Positions 42,331 through 50,966 of a stretch of 64,000 nucleotides of DNA are shown here, in pieces. Position 1 is the stretch's first letter, and each line of letters starts with the position of its first letter. The translations under genes and the position numbers were made by a program. Origin of the DNA: Streptomyces sp. NBC_01471 (GTDB taxonomy: Bacteria; Actinomycetota; Actinomycetes; Streptomycetales; Streptomycetaceae); the NCBI RefSeq assembly GCF_041438865.1, contig NZ_CP109450.1, positions 7,123,501 through 7,187,500 of the forward strand. Direction: 5' to 3'. The notes beneath the pieces are model-generated. The model searched no databases, was not told where the DNA came from, and worked only from the letters and a program-made list of their open reading frames with translations.

Positions 42331-43188
42331 GACGTCGTTTCCTTTGGCTTGATCGTTCGTTGTGCTGAGCATGACGACTCTCGCGGAGCGGTTGGTGCCG
42401 GACGAATTGTGGGAGTTATTTCGGCGGGTGGTGCCGCCGACGGAGGTCATACGCCCGCAGGGCGGCGGGCGTAGGCGGGCCGGCGATCGCGAGGTGTTGA
42501 CCGCGATCGTGTTCGTGGCGACGTCCGGCTGCTCCTGGCGTCAGTTGCCGCCGGTGTTCGGGCCGGCCTGGCCCACCGTCTACCGGCGCTTCGCCCAGTG
42601 GACGAAGGCGCGTGTCTGGGCGCGGCTGCATCGCGTCATCCTCGACGAACTCGGTGCCCGAGGTGAGCTGGACTGGTTGCGCTGCGCCGTCGACTCCGTC
42701 AGCGTCCGCGCCCTCAAAGGGGGCAGCTGACGGGACCGAATCCGACCGATCGAGGAAAGAACGGATCGAAAATCCACCTGATCGTCGACGGGTCGGGCCT
42801 GCCGATCTCCGTAGCCATCTCCGCTGCGAACACCCACGACAGCCTCGCTCTCCAGCCTCTCGTGCAGGGCATACCCCCCGTCCGCAGTCCGCGTGGGCCA
42901 CGGCGTCGTCGGCCACACAAACTGCACGGCGACAAGGGCTATGACTACGAACACCAACGGCGATGGCTGCGTGGACGCGGCATCACACCCCGCATCGCCC
43001 GCCGCGGCAAAGAGAGCTCCGCCCGGCTGGGCCGGCACCGCTGGGTCGTCGAACGCACCATGTCCTGGCTGGCCGGCTGTCGGCGCCTGCACCGCCGCTA
43101 CGAACGCAAACCCGAACACTTCCTGGCCTTCACAGCCATCGCCACCAGCCTCATCAACTACCGCAGACTCACCAACTGAAACGACGTC
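42331..43188 (+). mobile_element. IS5-family insertion sequence, 858 bp, with TAA target duplication
   Basis: The ends GACGTCGTTTC (42331) and GAAACGACGTC (43178-43188) are inverted repeats of 11 bp, continuing imperfectly inward. TAA flanks both ends (42328-42330 and 43189-43191), the 3-bp duplication typical of IS5-family members. The transposase is split over two frames, as in the IS427 group. Confidence 0.9.
42362..43179 (+). CDS. IS5-family transposase made by -1 frameshifting
   Basis: The first frame (MTTLAERLVPDELWELF to ALKGGS) ends at 42730. The second, -1 relative to it, runs from QLTGPNPTDRGKNGSKIHL to the stop at 43179. They overlap at the slippery run CAAAGGGGGC (42714-42723), the usual site for programmed -1 frameshifting. 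DDE residues appear as CAVDSVSVRA, HGDKGYDYE and RWVVERTMSWL. Start ATG 42371 or GTG 42362. The fusion would be about 270 aa. Confidence 0.85.
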
Positions 43189-43301
43189 TAAGACCATCCG
43201 GACGTACGTGAACGCTCTCCGCAGGGACGACGAAGCCGTGATCTCGGCGAGCAATACCCCCCCCGACATTCAGTTACTTGCAGAGGCCGGGGAGTGACCA
43301 C

Positions 43302-43654
43302 ATGAAGCTGACTGCAGCGGGACCGTCACGTTCCAGGCCACCAGTGGTCCCGTCTTCTGCTTCCCGTGCTCTGGAACCGGCAAGATTCCATTCGCTCGGG
43401 ACCAGCGCCGCCTCGCCGCCGAAGAGACCCGCCGCTACGGCCTGCTCAAGGTCATGTACGCACGCGCCGCAGAGCGCGACGGATGCCGTGCCCGAGACAT
43501 CGGCCTCCAGACCCATCAGGGCTACGGCCGACTGGAGCAGAGCGAAGTCCAGCGCCTCGACGCCTTGTTCGACTCACTCGTCGCCGGGCTCATCGATGAC
43601 GTCATCAGCACACTCAGCGCCTACCGCAACTCTTATGCCATTAAGGGGAATTGA
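43302..43654 (+). pseudogene. Small zinc-ribbon protein with a probable one-base frameshift
   Basis: ATG at 43302 has GGGGAG upstream and starts MKLT. The bulk of the protein is in the next frame: CSGTVTFQATSGPVFCFPC, SGTGKIPFARDQRR and on to AYRNSYAIKGN. One extra C in CTGACTGC (about 43310) would give a continuous 117-aa protein with two Cys pairs of DnaJ zinc-finger type (CFPCSGTG). The following gene overlaps its stop region, as in a compact element operon. Confidence 0.6.
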
Positions 43655-43656
43655 CC

Positions 43657-43959
43657 ATGACAGACACCTCGATGACCGCGGAACGCCTGGCCGAGATCCG
43701 AAACCGCAATCTGGACGAGGTCACGGCTGGACCATGGCTCGTAGCCGACAATCTCGTCTACATCGAACGCGAGGGCGAGGGCGGGAGAGTGCTGGGTCTG
43801 CCGCTGCTCGTGCCTCGCGCGGCGACCGAGGCGGACTTGCAATTCATCGCGAGCGCCCGCCGTTCCGTTCCCGAGTTGCTGGCCGAGGTCGACCGGCTAC
43901 GCGCCCGAGTATCCGAGTTGGAGGGCACCCCGGTCGATGAAGAGGTTGAGCTCGCTTAG
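43657..43959 (+). CDS. Hypothetical protein, 100 aa, phage/element type
   Basis: The ATG at 43657 has AAGGGGAATTGACC upstream and is two bases after the previous stop. The acidic product has a C-terminal coiled-coil-like part (VPELLAEVDRLRARVSELEG). Similar short proteins with a GPW segment (TAGPWLVADN) are common in actinobacterial phages and plasmids. No function is known. Confidence 0.65.
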   Translation: MTDTSMTAERLAEIRNRNLDEVTAGPWLVADNLVYIEREGEGGRVLGLPLLVPRAATEADLQFIASARRSVPELLAEVDRLRARVSELEGTPVDEEVELA

Positions 43960-43980
43960 AGCCAGGCTGACCTGGACGCG

Positions 43981-44058
43981 ATGCGGCAGGAGCACCTGGC
44001 CCCGTGCCGTGTCCCCGACTCCCCGGACTGCACCTGCCCGGGCACCGACCCGTTGTGA
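43981..44058 (+). CDS. Tiny ORF, 25 aa, Cys-containing
   Basis: MRQEHLAPCRVPDSPDCTCP and five more residues. The CxC spacing resembles short Cys motifs frequent in this element. There is no clear binding site. Confidence 0.3.
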   Translation: MRQEHLAPCRVPDSPDCTCPGTDPL

Positions 44059-44202
44059 GTGTCGGTCGAGCAGGAGCTTTGTATAGGACGCGACCGTCTG
44101 GAGACGAACACCAAACGCGACTGCAGCCTTCCGCCGACCCGGCACCTCGAGTTCAGGACCGACACGACCACGTACGACGTAGCTCTCAAGGCCGCCCAGT
44201 AA
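44059..44202 (+). CDS. Small ORF, 47 aa
   Basis: GTG at 44059 directly follows the stop of the 25-aa ORF. The product has two Cys and a hydrophilic C-terminus (TTTYDVALKAAQ). No ribosome-binding site is visible; it is kept because of the tight packing. Confidence 0.3.
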   Translation: MSVEQELCIGRDRLETNTKRDCSLPPTRHLEFRTDTTTYDVALKAAQ

Positions 44203-44257
44203 GGACGGGCGGCCGCAGCACGCCCATGCCTCATATGTCAACAGATGGAGTCACCGC

Positions 44258-44590
44258 GTGAGCACCCCGACCACCCTCCCGGCCGCCGTCGCGTTCGCCC
44301 AGGCGCTCGCCGAGCTGGCCGACGGATTCCCGACCGACCCCGAGGGCACCGCCCTCGTAACCGTCACGATCACCAACCCGATGACCGGTGAGCAGTACCC
44401 GGTCCCCATCGAGCCCGGACAGCTCGACTGGGTGACCACTCTGGTGCGTGGCGAGCTGGACACCATGCGCAACTCCCACCCCGACGAGTCTGGCTACTGC
44501 GGGCACTGCCAGGGCTCCGGCTCTGCGGGCGGACCCGGCGGCGCCGCCCTGCTCGACGAGCTGCCCGCCGACGACGGGAGCCGCCCGTGA
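44258..44590 (+). CDS. Hypothetical protein, 110 aa, with CxxC motif
   Basis: GTG at 44258 has GGAGTCACCGC upstream. Residues 35-60 (VTVTITNPMTGEQYPVPI) look like a beta-rich domain and CGHCQGSGS near residue 81 is a zinc-knuckle-like motif. It overlaps the next gene (GTGA). Unknown family, element type. Confidence 0.6.
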   Translation: MSTPTTLPAAVAFAQALAELADGFPTDPEGTALVTVTITNPMTGEQYPVPIEPGQLDWVTTLVRGELDTMRNSHPDESGYCGHCQGSGSAGGPGGAALLDELPADDGSRP

Positions 44591-44970
44591 GACCAGTGCC
44601 CCGGCTTGGCGAGCGAAGCACCATCCTGAAGGAGTTGCCCGGCGCACACCCGACCGAGGGTTGGACGACCTACCGCATGAGCCACCAGATGTGCGTGCCT
44701 GGGGGCTGGCAGGACATCGCGACCCTTCAGTACCGCGCCCGCGAGACGCTGGCGGGCATCTATGCTCCCGACGGCGCCGACATCAAGGACATCGCACTAC
44801 GTGCTTCTGCGGAGATGCTGTTCAGCCACGCGAGCACCGTGATCGTCACGCATCCGTACGTCCGTTTGGACAGGCTGGTCACCACCGTGGACCCCGAGCA
44901 GGGAACCGAGGGCGAGCCCGGAGTGGCCATGGAGATCTGCCAGCTCTTGCGCGGCTCGAAGATCCTTTGA
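44587..44970 (+). CDS. Hypothetical protein, 127 aa
   Basis: The GTG overlaps the previous stop. The protein is globular with no membrane segment (GWQDIATLQYRARETLAGIY, then IVTHPYVRLDRLVTTV). No family recognised. Codon use is normal, so the gene is probably real. Confidence 0.6.
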   Translation: MRPVPRLGERSTILKELPGAHPTEGWTTYRMSHQMCVPGGWQDIATLQYRARETLAGIYAPDGADIKDIALRASAEMLFSHASTVIVTHPYVRLDRLVTTVDPEQGTEGEPGVAMEICQLLRGSKIL

Positions 44971-45455
44971 TGCGCCGGCCGGCCCCGTACAGCCGACTCG
45001 GCTCGCATCATGGCGATATCGCGAGGCGGTCCTCGCTCAGCACGACCGACAGAGGGCACGTCCAGCAGGACCTTACCCGGATCGTGCGCTGCCTGAGCCG
45101 TCAGCGCCGCTGATATCGCGGCGTCCAAGTCGGCTTCACGCCCCGTGACTTCCGCGCGAAGCAGTTCGGCCCCGTAGTGAGCCGGCTGATCCCTGAGGAG
45201 CGTCTCCGAAAATCTCCATAGCTCCAGCTTCCCACAGCGCCCCAGTGCGCGTCTCGGCTCCCTCGAGGGCCAGGCGCTGCCCCGGGGCGCTGTTCTAGAT
45301 CGCCGACGGGGGGCGGGAATCAGCGGAGCTGATACGGCCGCAGCCTCGGAGATCGCCCAGCGATCCCGGGTCCGGCGCTCCAGGCATGGGGCGCACAGCA
45401 CTATGTGCGAAACCGGAGACATGAGATCCAAACCCATGGTGAATGGCCACTCCAG
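44971..45455. other. Region without a convincing gene
   Basis: A minus-strand frame here has a protein-like stretch (LELWRFSETLLRDQPAHY, then READLDAAISAALTAQAAHD) but continues antisense into the 127-aa gene. It may be a fragment. A hairpin at 45319-45333 is listed separately. Confidence 0.4.
45319..45333. repeat. ATCAGC-GGA-GCTGAT hairpin, copy 1
   Basis: A 6-bp stem with loop GGA, preceded by GGGGCGGGA. The same 25-bp context recurs at 46645-46671. Probably a terminator-like repeat. Confidence 0.5.
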
Positions 45456-46418
45456 ATGAGGCACTCCACGCGCCTCCGCCGGGAACGTTGGTACCAGTGC
45501 ACCGCGTGCCGCGCGGCCTGGCCTACCCAAACCGCGGCCCACCGCTCGTCATTTGCCTGCCCTGGGGTGTGGCTCGCCCACGGGCTGACTCCCGAGCATC
45601 GGGTCTTCCCGAAGTCGGGAGACCGGTCATGCCGCAGCTGGGGCTGCGAAGAACCCGATCCAAGCCACTCTCACGGCCCCGATCCTTTCTGCGACGACAT
45701 CAACTGCCGCTACTGCTGCCACGACTGTGACTGCGCAGTCTGCGTTGGCACCCTGCACGCCCCGCGGCTCACCGTCCTCGAAGACATCCCCGAGCACGAA
45801 CTCGCACAGACTCCCAGACAGAGGAATGCCCGTATGAAGACCGAACTCCCCAAGTTGGTCGACGGCTTCTCGGCCGGTGACCACGTCACCACCACCGGTT
45901 CCGACACTCGTGGTCACGAGGTCACCCGCACCGGCTACCTGCTCGCTGAGCCGAAGCTCGTCAACGCGCGACGCGACGGCTCGTCTGCCAAGGGACTCCG
46001 GCTGTGCGTCGGCGCCAAGGGCACCGATCCCAGCGAGCGCAGCACCTGGACCACCCTCTTCTCCGACGCAGGCTCCGTGGAACGCACCCCGGAACCCGAG
46101 CCCGGGAAGTGGTCGATGACCGCGCTCCGCTCCGTCCCCGGGGTGAAGGCCAGCAGCCACAGCACCCGCATCCTGTACGGCGGCAAGGGCGGGGCCCGGT
46201 TCACTGAACCGACCCAGGCCACGCCCGTGACCGTCACATACACCGACGAGGGCTACTACGTCCTGTGGGACCCGGACACGGACACCACCCACGCTGTGAT
46301 CACCCTCGCCACCAAGATCTGGTGGGCGCACTTGTCCCGGGGTAGCGGTCCGGACGTGCCGTTGGCCCCCGGCGGATCCAAAGGTGAAGTACCGGCCGGT
46401 CCGGTCTCCGGCTCCTGA
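45456..46418 (+). CDS. Hypothetical protein with Cys-rich N-terminus, 320 aa
   Basis: The first 105 residues contain WYQCTACRAAWPT, SFACPGVW and a dense cluster (CRSWGCEEPD, CDDINCRYCCHDCDCAVC), probably several zinc sites. The rest is a beta-rich domain (HVTTTGSDTRGHEVTRTGYL, then YYVLWDPDTDTTHAVITLA). The ATG at 45456 is tentative, as the binding site is weak. An internal ATG at 45834 has spacing that would give the C-terminal domain alone. No family is recognised. Confidence 0.55.
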   Translation: MRHSTRLRRERWYQCTACRAAWPTQTAAHRSSFACPGVWLAHGLTPEHRVFPKSGDRSCRSWGCEEPDPSHSHGPDPFCDDINCRYCCHDCDCAVCVGTLHAPRLTVLEDIPEHELAQTPRQRNARMKTELPKLVDGFSAGDHVTTTGSDTRGHEVTRTGYLLAEPKLVNARRDGSSAKGLRLCVGAKGTDPSERSTWTTLFSDAGSVERTPEPEPGKWSMTALRSVPGVKASSHSTRILYGGKGGARFTEPTQATPVTVTYTDEGYYVLWDPDTDTTHAVITLATKIWWAHLSRGSGPDVPLAPGGSKGEVPAGPVSGS

Positions 46419-46652
46419 CCGGGCTGATTGTCACGCGGCCCGCGTCGAGACTGAGTCATGTCCGGTGTCGGCGAGCGCGTCGCCCGACAGCAGGCTTCTC
46501 ACCTCCGCCTTCACACCTGAAACCCCCGTTGGTCACCACGCTCCTCAGCGACGGGCCCGCGGGGGCTCCTGCTTTCTGGCTTCTGCTCACCGCCCGCCCA
46601 CGCCATGCCGGGCCGGTTGCCGGGTGAACGGCAGCTGAGCGAAAGGGGCGGG

Positions 46653-46671
46653 GGATCAGCGGAGCTGATCC
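46653..46671. repeat. ATCAGC-GGA-GCTGAT hairpin, copy 2
   Basis: GGATCAGC-GGA-GCTGATCC, an 8-bp stem, preceded by GGGGCGGG as in copy 1 (45319-45333). Confidence 0.55.
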
Positions 46672-46884
46672 GGGTCTGGCGATGGAGGCCATCATCACGC
46701 CTGGATTCACCTCGACCAACCTCCCGGCCGGCCGTACGGCGCTCCAGTTCTGTGGCAGAGCGCTCGGCGTTCTGACTCAGTCGGGATTCCCCGTCCGCGA
46801 TCAGTGGTCCGGTAAGCCCCGGGCAACAAGCCCGCACTCGAAAGCGGGCGATCTGATACGCCCTCCGGGCGCACGGGCAGGGCC

Positions 46885-46912
46885 GCGGGTTTGATCCCCG
46901 TGAGCTCCACCA
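46885..46912 (+). other. tRNA/tmRNA 3'-end-like segment, possible attachment-site remnant
   Basis: GCGGG-TTTGATC-CCCGT forms a T-arm with a 7-nt loop; GAGCTCC, A and CCA follow with exact tRNA geometry. The expected 5' acceptor strand (GGAGC-type) is not found in the preceding 130 bases, and the loop has T where C56 is invariant. The acceptor end (AGCTCCACCA) resembles the tmRNA 3' end. Actinobacterial integrative elements commonly use tRNA or ssrA 3' ends as attachment sites, so a degenerate att site is plausible. Confidence 0.35.
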
Positions 46913-46960
46913 GTCTCCCCGACTTCCCATGTGCGTCGCCCTGCCCGGAAGAAGCACTTG

Positions 46961-48036
46961 ATGACTGCCTGTCCCGCCGCCCGCCGTACCGACGATATCT
47001 TCCGCCGGCGCATCTATGGCGCGATGAACGCATACCTCGACAGCACGTCGACCTCGGCCAGCTCTCCCCGAAGCGGCAGCTCAGCACCCTCGCCGACACG
47101 GTCCTGGCCGCCCTCCGCGACCACCCCGAAGGAGTTCAGATCATGAAGCGCGCCGCCGAAGGAGACCGGACCGGATCCATGCGGCAGGCACTGCGCCGCG
47201 AAGCACCGAGCACCGTCGGCCTGCTGGCCGACGAGCAGGACTTCGCGGCGATGCGGCGCTACCGCACCTTCACCTTCGACGACCACACGGCCTACCTCCA
47301 GCAGGTCGAGGGCCTGCTGCGGGCCCTCACCGCCGAGGAGGTGCACACGACGGTCGCACTCTTCGACCCCGAGGAGTACGAGGAGTTCTGCACGGCGGCC
47401 GGGCTCGACCCGGACTCGGCGGACAGCCGGACGCGCTTCACCGCGGGCATCGCGGCGGTCGGTGCGACCGTCCCGTACACCGGCCAGCCCATCGACCGAC
47501 TCGTCCCGCTCCTCATCAACGCCGCGGTATGCCGGGCCACCCTGGAGTACGCGACCATGGTGCTGGCCGAGGCGGGGGAGTGCGCCGACTGCGGCCGGGA
47601 CATCGGCACGACATCCTTCGACCGGGCCTCCCGCGCACTGAAGAGCCTGCTGGACGGCGCGGAGTGCGGAGTCCACCATCTCGTCTGCAGCATTCCCACC
47701 GAGGACGAACCGCTCCTCGCCGTCCTGCACGCCGAGAGTGGGGAGGGCGCCCGTCCCCGGCTCGACCACACGGAGGGCGCGGCTTTCGTGACCGTGCTCG
47801 CCGCCGGTATGGCCCTGGAGAGCCCCGGCGGGATCGTCATCCGTACGACGGTGCCGGGCCAGGACGACAGGGTCAGGGGCTGGCGGCTCCAGCGCGGCCG
47901 ACTGCTGCCGCTCACCGCGGGCGAGGTGTTCAGCGCCTACTGCACCGATGCCGACACCGGCGATCCGGTGGCACCGGAACCGGGCGTCGACCACTGCGCG
48001 GGATACGCCATCCCCGACGACGACCCCCACCACTGA
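46961..48036 (+). pseudogene. Hypothetical protein of about 358 aa with a probable one-base frameshift
   Basis: ATG at 46961 (GGAAGA upstream) encodes MTACPAARRTDDIFRRRIYG, then AMNAYLD. From about 47045 the protein continues in the next frame: HVDLGQLSPKRQLSTLADTV and on to the stop at 48036. One extra C near 47045 would join them. The body is acidic, with one CADCG zinc-like motif near residue 205. No family recognised. If the shift is real, translation might restart at ATG 47143. Confidence 0.55.
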
Positions 48037-48418
48037 GCAGCACACATGAACCTCCGTCACGCCCTCTGCATCGCCCGCGTCATTCTCGGGAGCAGACAAT
48101 GACCCCCCACCTCCGCCGAGCGGCTGCTCCGCGCACGCCCAGGACGTATCCCCGTCAGTTCCGAATTCCGTCCAAGCCCTCCAGGCCAGCACGGCGCAGG
48201 AACTCCGCCACGTCCATCAGCCCGTACGCGAGCCCAAGGATTTCTCCGTCCACCCGGACACGCCGCTAGCGCGATCGCGTAACAGCTCCGGTGGCTTCCC
48301 CGCTGCTCAGTCCAGACACCAACACCTCCCGTTGGTGTCTGGACCGGCCCCGTGGTGGCTCAGGTTCACGTGGCCACACCATCCCCGCAGTTCCGCTCTC
48401 ACCGCAGGTGGTCACTCC
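48037..48418. other. Intergenic region before the MFS gene
   Basis: No convincing gene. It holds one perfect hairpin (listed separately) and must contain the promoter of the MFS/ATP-grasp genes. Confidence 0.5.
48311..48343 (+). terminator. Perfect 13-bp hairpin
   Basis: TCCAGACACCAAC and GTTGGTGTCTGGA are separated by 7 nt (ACCTCCC). It lies 76 bp before the MFS start and 275 bp after the previous gene, so it may be a terminator or a 5'-leader control element. Confidence 0.5.
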
Positions 48419-49654
48419 ATGCCCTTCTCTGCCCGTGCCGGTGACTTTCTCACCCGGCCGACTCTGATGCGCGCCAGCGACGCGCTTGCCACCAACGTCC
48501 TCATGTACGCGGTCCCGCTCCTCGTGCTGACGACAACCGGTTCCGCCTCGCTGACCGGTGTGGCCTTCCTGATGGAGTGGCTGCCCAGACTGGCCGCCTT
48601 CACCGTAGGTGGTCCTCTGGTGGACCGATACCGCGCGGACCGCGTCTTCCGAGCAGCCACCGCTGTCCGCAGCCTGTTGCTCATCACCGCGGCAGCCGCC
48701 CTCGCTCTGCTACCTGGCTCTGGCACTCTCACCACCGCCGTCGTCATGGCCGTCGGAGCGATCAGCGGGTTCCTGGCGCAGGCTGCGTTCCTAGCCGTGG
48801 AGACGATCGGAGCCGAGACCAGCCGGAGAGCCGGCGAGCGGGCCCACCGGGTACAGAGCATCCAGATCGGCATCGATCAAAGTGCCCTGCTCATTGGCCC
48901 GCTCCTGGGCGGCCTCCTCCTGCTGGCCGGGCCGTCCTGCCTTCTGATCGTGGTGGCGATCCTTTCGATAGCCGCGATGCTCGCCACCACCCGGCAGACC
49001 GACGCACCTGTCGCTCTGCCTGCCAGGCATCCGTCCGTCCTATCCAGCCTGCGCACCGGGTGGCGCACCGTCCTCGCCATCCCGGCTCTGACATGCCTCG
49101 TTGCCGGCCTGATAGCCAGCAACCTCGCCGTCGCAGTCGCCCAGGCGAGCGCACCGATCACAGTGCTGCAGGCATTCGGCGGCTCCTCCCTGACCGTGGG
49201 CGCCGTGTGGAGTGCGGCAGGCGTGCTCTCACTGTCGGCCGTTGCTGTCTCTCGCCAGCTCGTCGACCGGTACGGGCTGTGGCCCGTCGGAGCCGCCGCG
49301 GCCGGGACCGCCTGCGTGGCCTGCTTTGCCATTGCGCTGGCTCCCGAACTGGTCAGCTATGCCGTCGCCATCGGCGTCATGATGGCCGGCGAGGGTGCGC
49401 TGACCGTCGTGCTGCGCACCCTGCGCGCACGGTTGATCCCGAGGGCCGTCTTCGGAAGCACCCTGAGCGTGACGATCGTCCTCGTCGTCATCCCCATGCC
49501 GCTCGCCGGCGCCCTGGTGGCCCTGCTTCCTGCCTCCGCGCTGAACTCCTTGCTGCTGATCTGCGCCGTGCTGCAGGGAATGGCCATGGCTCTTGCCTTC
49601 CGTGGTCTGTGGCGCCACCGCACCTCGTACACCTACCCGGCCGTCGGTTCATAG
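48419..49654 (+). CDS. MFS transporter
   Basis: The 411-aa protein has about 12 hydrophobic helices and a typical loop after helix 2 (GGPLVDRYRADRVFRAA). It resembles drug or peptide exporters of the enterobactin-exporter group. The ATG at 48419 has AGGTGG eight bases upstream. An ATP-grasp ligase follows after 73 bp, so it probably exports that product. Confidence 0.85.
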   Translation: MPFSARAGDFLTRPTLMRASDALATNVLMYAVPLLVLTTTGSASLTGVAFLMEWLPRLAAFTVGGPLVDRYRADRVFRAATAVRSLLLITAAAALALLPGSGTLTTAVVMAVGAISGFLAQAAFLAVETIGAETSRRAGERAHRVQSIQIGIDQSALLIGPLLGGLLLLAGPSCLLIVVAILSIAAMLATTRQTDAPVALPARHPSVLSSLRTGWRTVLAIPALTCLVAGLIASNLAVAVAQASAPITVLQAFGGSSLTVGAVWSAAGVLSLSAVAVSRQLVDRYGLWPVGAAAAGTACVACFAIALAPELVSYAVAIGVMMAGEGALTVVLRTLRARLIPRAVFGSTLSVTIVLVVIPMPLAGALVALLPASALNSLLLICAVLQGMAMALAFRGLWRHRTSYTYPAVGS

Positions 49655-49727
49655 CCCACCCCTCAACCGCAGGCGGCGCGACGCAATCTGCACGACGCCG
49701 CATGACCCCGTACTCAGGAGAATCACC

Positions 49728-50966
49728 ATGGCTCACCCGACGCTCCTCCTCATCGGTTCCGGACCGGAGCTGATGCGCCACTACATGCTGCAGGCGGCCG
49801 CCACCGATTTCCCGCTTCTGCTCATCGACACCGTGGCACCGACATGGCAGCGTCCGTACGTCGTCGACCACCAAATCGCCGACCTCCGCAGCGCCTCCGC
49901 GGTGATCCGGGCCGCAGAGGAGCTGGCCCGTTGTTGGAACATTGCGGGTGTCCTCACCTTCGATGAGTACCACTTGACGGCCGCGGCCCGGCTCTGTGAA
50001 CACCTCGATCTGCCGGGGAACTCAGTGACCTCCATCGCCGCTGCCCGGGACAAGGCGGCCAGCAGGCAACGCTTCGCGGCGGCTGATGTTCCCTCAGCCG
50101 CCTCCACCTGGGTGCACAGCCTCGCGGCGGCAGCCTCCGCGGCCGAACGGATCGGTGGCTTCCCTGTCGTCCTCAAGCCGGCCGCGCAGGCTGCCAGCAT
50201 CGGTGTCGTACGCGTGGATAACCTGACTGAGCTGCCGACCAGGTGGGACATCGCCAGCGCCGGAGCGGCCCACCAGGGCTCCGAAGGAGAGGGCGTCCTC
50301 CTGGAGGAGTTCCTCGACGGCCCCGAAGTATCCGTTGAGACGGTCACCGAGCATGGCGTCACCACCGCAATCGCTGTCACCCGCAAGTCCACCGGCTTCG
50401 CACCGTTCTTCATGGAGACCCGACACGTCGTCACTGCCGACGACCCGCTCCTGGACGAAGTCGCGCCGATCGCGGCGGCCGCACTGCGCGCTGTTGGTAT
50501 CACCCACGGCATCAGCCACGTCGAGATGAAACTGACCAGTTCCGGGCCCCGACTGATTGAGGTCAACGCCCGCCTGGGCGGCGACCGCATCGGCGAACTC
50601 GTCTGCCACGCAACGGGTGTGGACCTGGCACGTGCTGCGGCCACACTGGCCTGCGGCGGCAGCCCGAATTTGGAGCGCACCCGCAACCGCAGCGCAGCCA
50701 TCGGCATGATCTACCCCTCTGCTGACGGCGTTGTGACCAGCCACGTACTGACCCCCGGTGACGACACACACCTGGAGCACCTGCAGTGGCTGTGCGACAT
50801 CGGCGACCACGTCACCCTCACCCCTTCACCGCAGACGCCGAACAACACCCGGGCGGGCTTTGCCATCGTCACCGGCGACACAGCCGAGGAGGCCTGCGCA
50901 CATCTGGACGACGTCCTGGACCGTGCCGTCATCGGTGTCCGCTCGAACCTGGCTCACGCCGGATGA
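49728..50966 (+). CDS. ATP-grasp carboxylate-amine ligase
   Basis: The 412-aa protein is a stand-alone ATP-grasp enzyme of the type that makes dipeptides or other amides. Landmarks are an N-terminal Rossmann-like strand (TLLLIGSGPELM), the lysine in GGFPVVLKPAAQAAS, VLLEEFLDGPEVSVETV and the metal-binding RLIEVNARLGGDRIGEL. CAGGAG lies at ideal spacing before the ATG. With the MFS gene upstream it forms a synthesis-and-export pair. Amino-acid specificity is unknown. Confidence 0.88.
   Translation: MAHPTLLLIGSGPELMRHYMLQAAATDFPLLLIDTVAPTWQRPYVVDHQIADLRSASAVIRAAEELARCWNIAGVLTFDEYHLTAAARLCEHLDLPGNSVTSIAAARDKAASRQRFAAADVPSAASTWVHSLAAAASAAERIGGFPVVLKPAAQAASIGVVRVDNLTELPTRWDIASAGAAHQGSEGEGVLLEEFLDGPEVSVETVTEHGVTTAIAVTRKSTGFAPFFMETRHVVTADDPLLDEVAPIAAAALRAVGITHGISHVEMKLTSSGPRLIEVNARLGGDRIGELVCHATGVDLARAAATLACGGSPNLERTRNRSAAIGMIYPSADGVVTSHVLTPGDDTHLEHLQWLCDIGDHVTLTPSPQTPNNTRAGFAIVTGDTAEEACAHLDDVLDRAVIGVRSNLAHAG

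Larger units (their letters stand above)
42005..43297 (+). pseudogene. Gene interrupted by the IS5-like element
   Basis: Left of the element the frame ends ASDRQTNYFRSLLRRHSGAPTA. Removing the element and one TAA copy continues it exactly as KTIRTYVNALRRDDEAVISA to the stop at 43295-43297 (ending LLAEAGE). The joined C-terminal 60 residues look like a real protein of an element-borne gene. The N-terminal part from 42005 is less convincing and the true start is uncertain. A rare TTA leucine codon is near the end. Confidence 0.6.
46419..46960. other. Gene-less region with hairpin and tRNA-like end
   Basis: About 540 bp without a gene on either strand. It holds the second ATCAGC hairpin and a tRNA/tmRNA 3'-end-like sequence, both listed. 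Confidence 0.5.

Noticed and set aside
44760..45542. 260-aa minus-strand ORF
   Set aside because: Part of it is protein-like, but it is antisense to the well-supported 127-aa gene and has no binding site. It may contain a small fragment, which is mentioned in the gap entry.
46785..46912. Complete class II tRNA gene
   Set aside because: A Ser-like anticodon arm could be drawn (loop with CGA), but it needs an 8-nt loop, and no 5' acceptor strand pairs with GAGCTCC. Only the 3' end is supported.
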